DNA of 64,000 nt from CBDBBY01 sp965203215. GTDB lineage: Bacteria; Pseudomonadota; Alphaproteobacteria; Rhodobacterales; Rhodobacteraceae. The stretch spans positions 3,844,001-3,908,000 of the forward strand of contig CBDBBY010000001.1 of NCBI GenBank assembly GCA_965203215.1, written 5' to 3'. Shown here one piece after another: positions 28,199 to 36,459 of the stretch. The notes beneath the pieces are model-generated. The model saw only the letters and a list, made by a program, of their open reading frames with translations. It had not been told where the DNA came from and made no database searches. The position numbers were made by a program, and so were the translations under genes. Numbering within the stretch: the first letter of the stretch is position 1; every line of letters begins with the position of its first letter.

Positions 28199-29371
28199 AT
28201 GACCGGAGTTCTCAAAGCGATACCCGACAGAATGGTGATGGACATACCGAAAAACATGCGCGCGTGGGCTCTGAACGGGCCGGGCGAGTTGGAACTGGTC
28301 ACGAAGCCCGTGAACCTGCCTTTGAAGTCGGAGGCTCTTGTGCAGATCAACGCTGTTGCGATTTGCGCCACGGACCTGGAAATAATTCACCACGGGCCTC
28401 CGGCGATGATTGAGGGCGGATTGCCGTTCAACAAGGGGTTCACGCCGGGCCACGAATACATGGGAAACGTCGCGGCGGTCGGGCCCGGGGTGGACGAATT
28501 CAAGGTCGGCGACCGTGTGGCGGTCGAAATCCATGCCGGCTGCGGACAATGCAAGCGCTGCAGGCAGGGCATGTACACGTCGTGCCACAATTACGGAAAG
28601 AACTTCGGGCAGATCGACAAAGGCCATCGAGCGAACGGTTTCACGACAGATGGCGGTTTCGGGGAATACGCGATCAACAACATCAACACGCTTGTGCCGG
28701 TACCGAACGCAATTAGCGACGAAGAGGCGACCCTGATTGTAACCGCAGGCACCGCCACATACGGCTTGACGGAGCTCGGAGGCTTGGTTGCCGGCGAATC
28801 CGTTGTCGTAACCGGGCCCGGCCCGATCGGGCTTATGGGCGTCGCTGTCGCGAAGGCGCTCGGCGCGCAGCCGGTCATTCTTACAGGAACGAGGGCGAAC
28901 AGGCTCAGGATGGGGCAGGAACTCGGCGCCGACCACGTCGTTAACGTGCGCACGCAAAATCCTGTTGAGCGGGTTCGAGAGCTGACGGGCGGAGTCGGAG
29001 CCGATTACGTGCTGGAATGCTCCGGGGCGGCCTCCGCGGTCAATGGGGCGGTTTACATGTGCAACAGGGGCGGCCGCGTCTGCTTGGCGGCGTTCCCGGA
29101 CAGCGACGTCCCCGTCGATATCAAGCATATCGTGACCAACAACATTTATTTGTTCGGAATTCGCGGCGAAGGGCGGAGCGCGACGCATCGCGCTGCGGCC
29201 ATGATGGCGCAGCGCAAATTCGACGCCTCCAAAATCCATACCCATACCTTCATGATGGCCGATCTGCCGGAAGCTCTCCGCTACGCGCGCGAGCGCGTGG
29301 ACGATGCGATAAAGGTCGTCGTGAAAAACGAGCAGCCGGCCCCCATCCGGGGAGAGCTTTGGTCGCAGTGA
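28199..29371 (+). CDS. Zinc-dependent medium-chain dehydrogenase (MDR family)
   Basis: Predicted 390-residue MDR alcohol/polyol/sugar dehydrogenase. Catalytic-zinc ligands are in AICATDLE and PGHEYMG; the four structural-zinc cysteines are in CGQCKRCRQGMYTSC. The Rossmann motif is VVTGPGPIGLMGVAVA (near residue 205). I chose ATG 28199 because AAGGGAGG lies eight bases upstream. The product starts the operon behind the IclR gene and is followed 21 bases later by the Mo-hydroxylase genes. Sorbitol, threonine and archaeal glucose dehydrogenases belong to this family; the neighbouring dehydratase suggests a sugar or polyol substrate. Confidence 0.87.
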   Translation: MTGVLKAIPDRMVMDIPKNMRAWALNGPGELELVTKPVNLPLKSEALVQINAVAICATDLEIIHHGPPAMIEGGLPFNKGFTPGHEYMGNVAAVGPGVDEFKVGDRVAVEIHAGCGQCKRCRQGMYTSCHNYGKNFGQIDKGHRANGFTTDGGFGEYAINNINTLVPVPNAISDEEATLIVTAGTATYGLTELGGLVAGESVVVTGPGPIGLMGVAVAKALGAQPVILTGTRANRLRMGQELGADHVVNVRTQNPVERVRELTGGVGADYVLECSGAASAVNGAVYMCNRGGRVCLAAFPDSDVPVDIKHIVTNNIYLFGIRGEGRSATHRAAAMMAQRKFDASKIHTHTFMMADLPEALRYARERVDDAIKVVVKNEQPAPIRGELWSQ

Positions 29372-29392
29372 CCGCGAAGCTGGAGATGCCGG

Positions 29393-30310
29393 ATGTTGAT
29401 CTGCGAAGAATATCTGACGCCGACGAGTCTCGCTGAGGCGCTGAGGATTTTGGAATCGGCTCCGCCCGGCGCCAGAATCGCGGCGGGCGCAACGGACTTG
29501 CTGCCTTGGGCGCGCGAGGGGCGGGCCGGAGACGTTACTTTGCCGAAGATCATCGACGTGAGCCGCGTTGGCGAGATCGCCGGATGGGAAGATTCCGGCA
29601 GCCGCGTGCGCATCGGCGCCGGCGTCGCGTTGCGGCGATTTCTCGACGATGAGGAGCTTGCGCGGCGGATTCCCTGCATGCCGAAATGCGCCGTTTGGTT
29701 TGCTGACGATCAAATCAGGGAGCAGGCGACGGTCGTCGGAAATATCGTCAATGCTTCTCCGGCAGCTGACTGCACTCCGCCGATGATTGCGCTGAACGGC
29801 GTTGTCGAAATCGCTAGGCTGGAGCGTGGCGAGGTGCAAGAGCGCGAATTGCCTCTGGCGGAATTCGTATTGGGTCCGGGCGAGGTCGACCTGAAGTACG
29901 GTGAAATCGTAACGGCAGTAATTTGCGATTCGATGCTTGGGAGCGGCGGCTCGTTCCAGAAGGTCGGCCAGCGCCGTTCGCTAGCCATTTCGACCGTCTG
30001 CGCGGCGGCCTGCATCCGCTTGGACCCGACTGCGTCGCGTTTCGAGGATGTCCGGCTGGCTCTCGGGGGAATCGGACCGGTCCCCGTACGACTTGGCTCT
30101 GTCGAGGAATCGCTCAGGGGGCAGCCCGCCGAACAGAGCGTCGTTGAACGATGCTGCCAACTTCCGAGTGAATTGATCGCGTCCCGGACGCGTCGCGAAT
30201 ACCGCCGGTCCGTATCGAGCGGTTTCGCGGTCGCCGCTATTTCGGAGGCCCTTGTTTCGGCTCGCGAGAGGCAAGGCCATGCAATGGCCAGGGAGGCCGC
30301 GTATGCGTGA
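29393..30310 (+). CDS. Molybdenum hydroxylase, FAD-binding (medium) subunit
   Basis: Predicted 305-residue CoxM/XdhB-type flavoprotein that carries electrons from the 2Fe-2S centres to FAD. The N-terminal PP-loop-like RIAAGATDLLPWA and the conserved GNIVNASPAADCTPPMIAL mark the FAD domain; the C-terminal third is the CO-dehydrogenase flavoprotein C domain (VGQRRSLAISTVCAAAC). GGAG lies seven bases before the ATG. The 3' end overlaps the next gene by eight bases. It has no 4Fe-4S insertion, unlike the 4-hydroxybenzoyl-CoA reductase type. Confidence 0.87.
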   Translation: MLICEEYLTPTSLAEALRILESAPPGARIAAGATDLLPWAREGRAGDVTLPKIIDVSRVGEIAGWEDSGSRVRIGAGVALRRFLDDEELARRIPCMPKCAVWFADDQIREQATVVGNIVNASPAADCTPPMIALNGVVEIARLERGEVQERELPLAEFVLGPGEVDLKYGEIVTAVICDSMLGSGGSFQKVGQRRSLAISTVCAAACIRLDPTASRFEDVRLALGGIGPVPVRLGSVEESLRGQPAEQSVVERCCQLPSELIASRTRREYRRSVSSGFAVAAISEALVSARERQGHAMAREAAYA

Positions 30311-32180
30311 ATTGGATATCGAATTCGAACTCAACGGCAAGCGGAAGCGGCGCACCGCCATGCCGCACCAAAGGGTTCTGGATTTCATTCGGGACGAATT
30401 CGGCTTGACCGGAGCCAAAGAGGGCTGCGGCGCGGGAGAGTGCGGTACCTGCTCCATGTTCGTGAACGGGAAATTGGTCAAGTCATGCCTGATGCCGGTG
30501 GCGAAGATCGACGGCGCGTCGGTGGAGACAATAGAAGGCCTTGCGGCGGATTCGGGCGGGTTGACGGAAATTCAGAAAGCGTTTTGCAAGACGGGGGCCA
30601 GCCAGTGCGGCTACTGCATTCCCGGCATGGTGATGGCCGCGACGGCGGCGTTGCGTGAAAACCCGTTCGCGGACTTCGAGGAGATCAAGGAAAGGCTCGG
30701 CGGCAACATTTGCCGTTGCACAGGCTACACCAAGATATTCGAGGCCGTCGAGATCGCACGGGATGTGCTGCTTGGCAAAGCGGAGAGATCAACCATTGAA
30801 GCGGACGGCGTCGGCAATTCATACATCGGCAGCAACGTCGTCCGTTTGGACGCGCCCAGCAAGGTTTCCGGCCGATTGCGCTACGCCGGCGACATGGATT
30901 TGCGCGGCATGCTTCACATGCAGGTTCTCCGCAGCCCGCACCCTCATGCCGAGATCGAGGCCATCGACGTTTCCGGCGCGAAAGCAATCCGGGGCGTCGA
31001 GGCCGTGCTGACATCGGAGGATGTTCCCGGAACGGATGGGTTCGGAGTATTCGTGCATGACCAGCCGGTGATGGCGCGGAAGCGCGTGCGGTATGTAGGA
31101 GAGGCGGTCGCGGCCGTCGTCGCCGAAGACGTATTGACCGCGAAAAGCTCCGCCGCCGCGATTGGTGTCGCCTACCGTCCGCTTCCGGCCGTTTTCGATC
31201 CGGTCGAAGCGATGCAGGAAAGCGCTCCGGTCCTGCACGAATATGCGCCCGGCAACCTGGTCAAGCATATTCCGATCAGGAAGGGCGATGTGGATGCCGG
31301 GTTTTCCCGGGCGGATATCGTGGTCGAAGAGAACTACGAAACTCAGCCTGTGGAGCACGCGTATCTCGAGCCGGAGGCGGGATTGGCCTATGTCGACCAC
31401 GACGATGTCGTTACCGTGGTCTCGCCGAGCCAGAATATCACCCACCACAGGCACATGCTGGCGAAGATCATCGACAAGCCGATACACAAGGTGCGCTTCA
31501 TCATGAGTCCCGTCGGGGGAGGCTTCGGCGGGAAGGAAGACATGATCTACCAAGGCATGCTTGCGCTCGCGGCGATGAAGACGGGCCGGCCCGTCCGGCT
31601 GGTTTTCACGCGCGAGGAGTCAATCATCTCCACGGCGAAAAGGCATCCGGCCCGGATTTCGCTGAAAATGGGCCTTACCCGCGAAGGGCGGATCACAGCA
31701 GCGGAATTCAGGATGATTTCGGACGGCGGCGCGTACGGGATGTCGACCGAAGGAGTCATGCGCAAGGCGGCGATTTTGTCCTGCGGCCCGTATCGCATCC
31801 CGAATGTGCGGGTCGACACTTTCGGCGTTTACACGAACAATACCCCAAGCGGCGCATTCCGGACATTCGGCGCGATGCAGGCGCAGTTCGCGACCGAATC
31901 GCATTTGGACATCTGCGCGGAAAAACTCCGGTTGGATCCGTTCGAGATCAGGCGGATCAACATGATGCGCGCAGGCTCGGAGACCCACACGCGCCAAAAA
32001 TTGAATTCAGTCTCGCTCGGGAGAGTGCTCGACGCCGCGGAGCATGCCTCGCGATGGGAGCCGGGCGCGCCATGCGTCAGGGGGGACGAGCGAACGGATC
32101 TCGGCGGCGGCGACACGAGGAGGCCCTGCACCTTGGGAGCCCGGTTCGCTGAACGGACGGCGGAGCGGGAGGTGGCATGA
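30303..32180 (+). CDS. 2Fe-2S domain fused to N-terminal half of the Mo-cofactor subunit
   Basis: Predicted 625-residue fusion. Residues 1-165 form the small subunit: plant-type cysteines in CGAGECGTCSMF and a second cluster in CGYCIPGMV and ICRCTGY. Residues about 180-300 are the a/b hammerhead domain of xanthine-dehydrogenase-type large subunits, and about 310-600 are the first Mo-cofactor-binding domain (PVGGGFGGKEDM, SGAFRTFGAMQ). The protein then ends, and the second Mo domain is a separate gene that starts inside the stop codon. Such a split is unusual. The GAFR.FG motif points to the aldehyde oxidase/xanthine dehydrogenase branch, not CO dehydrogenase. Confidence 0.85.
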   Translation: MRELDIEFELNGKRKRRTAMPHQRVLDFIRDEFGLTGAKEGCGAGECGTCSMFVNGKLVKSCLMPVAKIDGASVETIEGLAADSGGLTEIQKAFCKTGASQCGYCIPGMVMAATAALRENPFADFEEIKERLGGNICRCTGYTKIFEAVEIARDVLLGKAERSTIEADGVGNSYIGSNVVRLDAPSKVSGRLRYAGDMDLRGMLHMQVLRSPHPHAEIEAIDVSGAKAIRGVEAVLTSEDVPGTDGFGVFVHDQPVMARKRVRYVGEAVAAVVAEDVLTAKSSAAAIGVAYRPLPAVFDPVEAMQESAPVLHEYAPGNLVKHIPIRKGDVDAGFSRADIVVEENYETQPVEHAYLEPEAGLAYVDHDDVVTVVSPSQNITHHRHMLAKIIDKPIHKVRFIMSPVGGGFGGKEDMIYQGMLALAAMKTGRPVRLVFTREESIISTAKRHPARISLKMGLTREGRITAAEFRMISDGGAYGMSTEGVMRKAAILSCGPYRIPNVRVDTFGVYTNNTPSGAFRTFGAMQAQFATESHLDICAEKLRLDPFEIRRINMMRAGSETHTRQKLNSVSLGRVLDAAEHASRWEPGAPCVRGDERTDLGGGDTRRPCTLGARFAERTAEREVA

Positions 32181-33205
32181 CGAAAACGCGGAAAGTCCGG
32201 GGCCGCGGCATGGCCGCCTGCTGGTATGGGATCGCGCGCACCGCAACCGTCGACCGGGCCGGCGCATGGGCTGAATTGGACGATGGAGGGACGGCCAAGA
32301 TCGTTACCGGCGTTACTGAAATCGGCGAAGGCATCCTGACGGTGCTTGCCCAGGTGGCGGCGGCGGAGCTTGGGATCAAGCCGGAGCAGGTCGTTCTTGG
32401 CGACAACGATACCGCGCGTTCGCCCGAGGCGGCGCACGCCGGCGCGACAAGGCAGACGTACATGATCGGAAACTGCGTCGCGCTCGCCTGTCGAGAAGCG
32501 CGCTCGAGGTTGGACGAGGAACTTGCCGACCACTGGGAGGTCGACGTCGAGTCCTTGCAGGCGTTCGACGGCGAAATCTGGTCGGAAGGAACGAATCTCC
32601 GGATTTCGATGGAGGAAGCCGTAGACATTTGCAAGAAGCGCGGCGTGGTTCCCGTTGGATCGGGTTCGTTCACTGCGCATCACACCGGGCTCGATCCGGT
32701 CGATGGATCAGGATGCCCTTGGCAAGCCTACGTTTACGGCTGCCAAGTAGCCGAAGTCGAGGTCGACACCTTGACCGGCGAAGTGCAGGTCTTGGGAATC
32801 TGGGCGACGCACGATGTCGGGAGGGCAATCAATCCGCGCGGCGTAGAAGGACAGATCGAAGGCGGCGTCGTTCAAGGCCTCGGCCAAGCGCTCATGGAAA
32901 ACTACGAACTCGAGGACGGTCGGACGAAAACGCACGGGTTCGCGAAGTACATACTTCCTACCGCGCTGGACATTCCGCAAATCAACAGCGTCATCGTGGA
33001 AGATCCCGACCCGCTGAGTCCGCTCGGCGCGAAGGGCATCGGCGAACCGTCGTTGATTCCCACGGCGCCCGCAATCATGAATGCGATCTACGATGCGGTC
33101 GGCGTCAGGATAACCTCGTTGCCCGCAAATCCCGTGAAGATTCTCGCTGCTTTGTCCGCAAAAAAAACTGAATCGAAAGACGCTCAAGCAAGTTTGCATA
33201 CCTGA
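32177..33205 (+). CDS. C-terminal half of the Mo-cofactor subunit
   Basis: Predicted 342-residue protein matching the second Mo-cofactor-binding domain of aldehyde oxidase/xanthine dehydrogenase large subunits. Key stretches are TEIGEGILTVLAQVAA, QVAEVEVDTLTGEV, and GAKGIGEPSLIPTAPA, whose Glu is the family's catalytic base. The ATG overlaps the previous stop (ATGA) and is preceded by GGGAGGT, so it has its own ribosome-binding site and is translationally coupled. With the preceding protein it should form one active site; electrons then pass via 2Fe-2S to FAD. The substrate is probably an aldehyde or N-heterocycle. Confidence 0.85.
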   Translation: MTKTRKVRGRGMAACWYGIARTATVDRAGAWAELDDGGTAKIVTGVTEIGEGILTVLAQVAAAELGIKPEQVVLGDNDTARSPEAAHAGATRQTYMIGNCVALACREARSRLDEELADHWEVDVESLQAFDGEIWSEGTNLRISMEEAVDICKKRGVVPVGSGSFTAHHTGLDPVDGSGCPWQAYVYGCQVAEVEVDTLTGEVQVLGIWATHDVGRAINPRGVEGQIEGGVVQGLGQALMENYELEDGRTKTHGFAKYILPTALDIPQINSVIVEDPDPLSPLGAKGIGEPSLIPTAPAIMNAIYDAVGVRITSLPANPVKILAALSAKKTESKDAQASLHT

Positions 33206-33266
33206 TCGAAAACGTCCGGCGGAAGTCCGGGCCGGATAAACCCCTGTCAAGTCCAAGGAGGAAAAT

Positions 33267-34238
33267 ATGGGATTTGGAATCATGAAGCGCATTGCGATAG
33301 CGGTCGCGGCGGCCGGGATGGCGGCCGGCGGCCTAAGTTCGGCGGCGAGGGCGGAATTTCCGGAGAAGCCCGTCGAAATGACAGTGCTGTTCGGCGGCTC
33401 TGCTCAAGCAATTGGCCAGCTGCTGGCCCAATTGATGTCGGATCAGCTCCCGAATCCGGTTGTGGCGGTCAGTCGGACAGGAGGCGGAGGCGCGGTCGGA
33501 TACACCCACGTAGAGAGCACTTCAGCCGACGGATACAACATCGTCTGGAATTCGAATTCAATAAGCACATCGCATTACCGCGGCAACATGCCATTGAATT
33601 ACGAGGATTTCACGCCGATTGCGCGGGTGAGTTTGGAAGTTCCGGCTTTGGCCGTACGGCCGGATTCCGGCTGGGATTCCTTGGCCGCGCTGGCGGACGC
33701 CGTCGCGCAGAGTTCAGGCAAACTTAAAGTAGGGATTTCCGGCAACGGCTCCTTCACCCACCTAACCTCCGCTGCGTTGTTCAACGCTTTGGGCATCGGC
33801 GACAAGATTCTTTATGTTCCGTACGGAAGCGGCACCGCGCCGGTCGAATTGCTTTCGGGGAGGATTGATGCAGCTGTACAATGGCCGAGCCAGTTCGTGC
33901 CGCTGCAGGAGTCCGGGGAACTGACGATTCTGTGCGTCACCAGCATGGACCGGATTCCGTTCCTGCCGGACACGCCTTCATGCGCCGAAGGCGGAGCGCA
34001 GGATCTGGACATCACAATGTGGAGGGGCTTGGCGGCCCCCGCAGGAACGCCGCCGGAAGTTGTAGCCGTGCTGCAGGATGCTGCCAAAGCGGCTATCGAC
34101 TCGGGCGAATTCCAGGACGCCTCGAAAAACATGGGTTTCACGCCGGCCTACCTCTCGGCACCGGACTTCGGAACGCTTATTGCGGCGGACGACGCGCTGA
34201 TCGGCGAACTGATGGCGGAACTGGGCCTGCGCAAGTAA
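33267..34238 (+). CDS. tctC: Tripartite tricarboxylate transporter substrate-binding protein (TctC family)
   Basis: Predicted 323-residue periplasmic solute receptor. A Sec signal peptide is evident: MKRIAIAVAAAGMAAGGL, cleaved after ARA before EFPEKPVEM. Family blocks include RTGGGGAVGYTHV and PYGSGTAPVELLSGRIDA. AAGGAGG precedes the ATG. TctC-type receptors deliver carboxylates to the TctAB membrane pair, which follows directly, so the uptake system is complete. Known cargoes of the family include citrate, dicarboxylates and aromatic acids; the context here suggests a sugar acid or other organic acid. Confidence 0.9.
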   Translation: MGFGIMKRIAIAVAAAGMAAGGLSSAARAEFPEKPVEMTVLFGGSAQAIGQLLAQLMSDQLPNPVVAVSRTGGGGAVGYTHVESTSADGYNIVWNSNSISTSHYRGNMPLNYEDFTPIARVSLEVPALAVRPDSGWDSLAALADAVAQSSGKLKVGISGNGSFTHLTSAALFNALGIGDKILYVPYGSGTAPVELLSGRIDAAVQWPSQFVPLQESGELTILCVTSMDRIPFLPDTPSCAEGGAQDLDITMWRGLAAPAGTPPEVVAVLQDAAKAAIDSGEFQDASKNMGFTPAYLSAPDFGTLIAADDALIGELMAELGLRK

Positions 34239-34251
34239 CGTCGACCGACGC

Positions 34252-34728
34252 ATGCCGTCCCGGCAAACCGATCTCCTGCTCGGAGGCCTGGCGACTATCG
34301 CCGCCGCGCTCTGGTGCTGGGGAGTGCTTGCCACGATTCCCAGCGTAGAAGGTGAAGGACGTCTTGGCCCGCGAGGGTTTCCGCTCATGGCGGGAGTCCT
34401 TCTTGGAGTGCTTGGGATTGCCGTATTTGCGGATGCCGCGCTTCGGCGGTCGTCGAAGCGCGGCGCAGCGTCATTCAATCGCGAGTTAGGCCCGGTTCTG
34501 GCGGCTGCGGGACTTTTGGTCGGTTACGCGGTTTTGCTTGAGCAGACCGGATTCCTGTTGGCGACGGCGGCTGCGACCGCGATCGCCGTCGGGCCGATCC
34601 TGAAGATATGGCGTTGGCGCTTGATCGCCGGAATGTCGTTGGGACTGTCATTGGGAGTCTATTTGATCCTCGGCAAGGCGCTTGGCGTATATCTGCCTTA
34701 CGGCAAATTGGTCAATTTGGCGTTTTAG
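34252..34728 (+). CDS. tctB: Tripartite tricarboxylate transporter small membrane protein
   Basis: Predicted 158-residue TctB with four hydrophobic segments (about residues 7-24, 41-58, 77-94 and 120-145), the normal layout. It sits between tctC (13 bases upstream) and tctA (9 bases downstream). TctB supports the large TctA channel in sodium-linked carboxylate import. The sequence is weakly conserved, as is usual, so the call rests on topology and position. Confidence 0.85.
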   Translation: MPSRQTDLLLGGLATIAAALWCWGVLATIPSVEGEGRLGPRGFPLMAGVLLGVLGIAVFADAALRRSSKRGAASFNRELGPVLAAAGLLVGYAVLLEQTGFLLATAAATAIAVGPILKIWRWRLIAGMSLGLSLGVYLILGKALGVYLPYGKLVNLAF

Positions 34729-34737
34729 ATCGCAAGA

Positions 34738-36264
34738 ATGGATCCGGTCCTCGCAGCACTGTCGGTCTTGTCCGATCCATTCACAGTACTGGCAATACTT
34801 GCAGGATCGGCAATCGGAATCGTGTTCGGATCCGTGCCCGGCCTCACCTTCTCCATGGCGCTTGCGATCGTTCTTCCGCTTACCTTCCGCTTCGAAACCG
34901 GCGCCGCGATCGGGATGCTGATCGGCACGTATATCGGCGGCATGACCGGCGGCTCCGTATCGGGAATATTGCTCGGGATACCCGGAACTCCTTCAGCGGC
35001 GGCGACCGTCGCGGACGGCCATGCGATGGCTCGGAAGGGACATGCCGGATTGGCATTGGGCGGAGCCGTATTGGCATCGGGATTCGGCGGAATCTTTTCG
35101 CTGCTCGTAATGATGGCATCGGTCGACCTCATCGCCCGGATCGCAATCAGATTCGGCCCTGTCGAAATCTTCGCTTTGGTGCTGTTCGGAATGTCGACGA
35201 TCTGCGGCCTGTCAGGCAAGTCGTTGATTCGCGGATTGATCGCAGGGGTAATCGGTCTGCTGCTGATGACTATCGGCCTCGACGAAGTCGATGGAGTCGC
35301 AAGAATGAACTTCGGATGGACGCCGCTTCTGCAAGGCGTGAACCTTCTTGTGGCGATGGTCGGGCTGTTTGCGGTTCCGATGATCATCCAAACCTTCGTT
35401 GAACATCGGGATCGGACGGCCGTTCGCCTTGAGAGCAAAGACATTCGAAGCGAACTTCCCTCGCTGAGGAAGTTGGCGAGGAATTTCTGGCTGATGTGCA
35501 GATGTTCGGCTCTCGGGACCGGAATCGGCGCGATCCCCGGAACAGGCGGACCGATCGCGGCCTTCCTCGCCTACGACCATGCGAAACGCTTCTCAAAGGA
35601 CAAATCAAAATTCGGAAAGGGCGCGTTCGAAGGCGTGGTCGCTCCGGAATCGGCGAACAACGCCGTGACAGGGGGCGCGATGATCCCGCTGCTGTCTTTG
35701 GGAATTCCGGGCGACCCTGCGACCGCCATCATTCTGGGCGGATTTTTGATCCACGGGCTCGTGCCCGGACCGATGCTGTTCCAGCACGGCAAGGCGGACG
35801 TCTATCTCGTGTACATGGCCATTCTGGTGGCGTACGTTTCAGTGGTCGCGTTCCAGTTCCTGGGCGTCCGCGCGTTCGCCAAGCTGCTTAGAGTTCCGCC
35901 GCATCTGATGGCGGTCGGCGTCCTCATCATGTGCGGTCTCGGCGCTTTCGCCATAAGGAACTCTTTCCTTGACATTTATCTCATGACGGGAGTGGGCTTG
36001 CTCGGGTACCTGCTGTTGAAGGCCCGAGTTCCAATCACGCCCATCATACTCGGACTAGTGCTTGGCCCGACTCTCGAGAGGGAGTTTCGGACGGCGCTGA
36101 TACTTTCCGAAGGCGATTATTCGATATTTTTCTCTTCAGGCACTGCGATCATCTTTTATTTAATGGCTGCGGGCGTCATCGGAATGCATGCGCTTCGGCA
36201 GTACAAGGATTTGCGGTCGAGGACAGCGGAAGGTCCGGACGGAGGCGACAAGTTTCTATCGTAG
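34738..36264 (+). CDS. tctA: Tripartite tricarboxylate transporter large membrane protein
   Basis: Predicted 508-residue TctA with about 11-12 membrane helices. The conserved glycine-rich motifs are present: GSVPGLTFSMALAIVLP near the N-terminus, GILLGIPGTPSAAATVADG (about residues 73-90), GIGAIPGTGGPIAAFLAY, and SANNAVTGGAMIPLLSLGIPG. It forms the translocation channel with TctB and receives substrate from TctC. No strong ribosome-binding site is seen before the ATG, suggesting coupling to tctB. It ends the transport block; the dehydratase follows about 195 bases later. Confidence 0.92.
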   Translation: MDPVLAALSVLSDPFTVLAILAGSAIGIVFGSVPGLTFSMALAIVLPLTFRFETGAAIGMLIGTYIGGMTGGSVSGILLGIPGTPSAAATVADGHAMARKGHAGLALGGAVLASGFGGIFSLLVMMASVDLIARIAIRFGPVEIFALVLFGMSTICGLSGKSLIRGLIAGVIGLLLMTIGLDEVDGVARMNFGWTPLLQGVNLLVAMVGLFAVPMIIQTFVEHRDRTAVRLESKDIRSELPSLRKLARNFWLMCRCSALGTGIGAIPGTGGPIAAFLAYDHAKRFSKDKSKFGKGAFEGVVAPESANNAVTGGAMIPLLSLGIPGDPATAIILGGFLIHGLVPGPMLFQHGKADVYLVYMAILVAYVSVVAFQFLGVRAFAKLLRVPPHLMAVGVLIMCGLGAFAIRNSFLDIYLMTGVGLLGYLLLKARVPITPIILGLVLGPTLEREFRTALILSEGDYSIFFSSGTAIIFYLMAAGVIGMHALRQYKDLRSRTAEGPDGGDKFLS

Positions 36265-36459
36265 CGCATTTCGGAACGGAGAACAGCAAGCAAATTCTCT
36301 TTGAGATTTGCGCGTGTCCGACTTAATGCATGAATCCGCCGGAACCGCACGGCGCCGTTTTGGCCTTGGCGGTCGCACGGAATGCTGCTCCCTCATCGTC
36401 TGCGAGTTCGGAATATAGGAGCGGCAAGCCAAAACGGCGGAGTCGAAGGGAGTGTTTCC

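Noticed and set aside
28181..29839. 552-codon open frame on the minus strand
   Set aside because: It is antisense to the dehydrogenase and FAD-subunit genes, which have clear motifs and ribosome-binding sites. High-GC third positions create such long shadows; the same applies to 2701-3942, 7337-8431 and 57495-58754 on the minus strand.
32160..32200. Programmed ribosomal frameshift joining the two Mo-subunit halves
   Set aside because: No slippery heptamer was seen, and the second gene has its own GGGAGGT and ATG in an ATGA overlap. Two separate proteins are the simpler reading.
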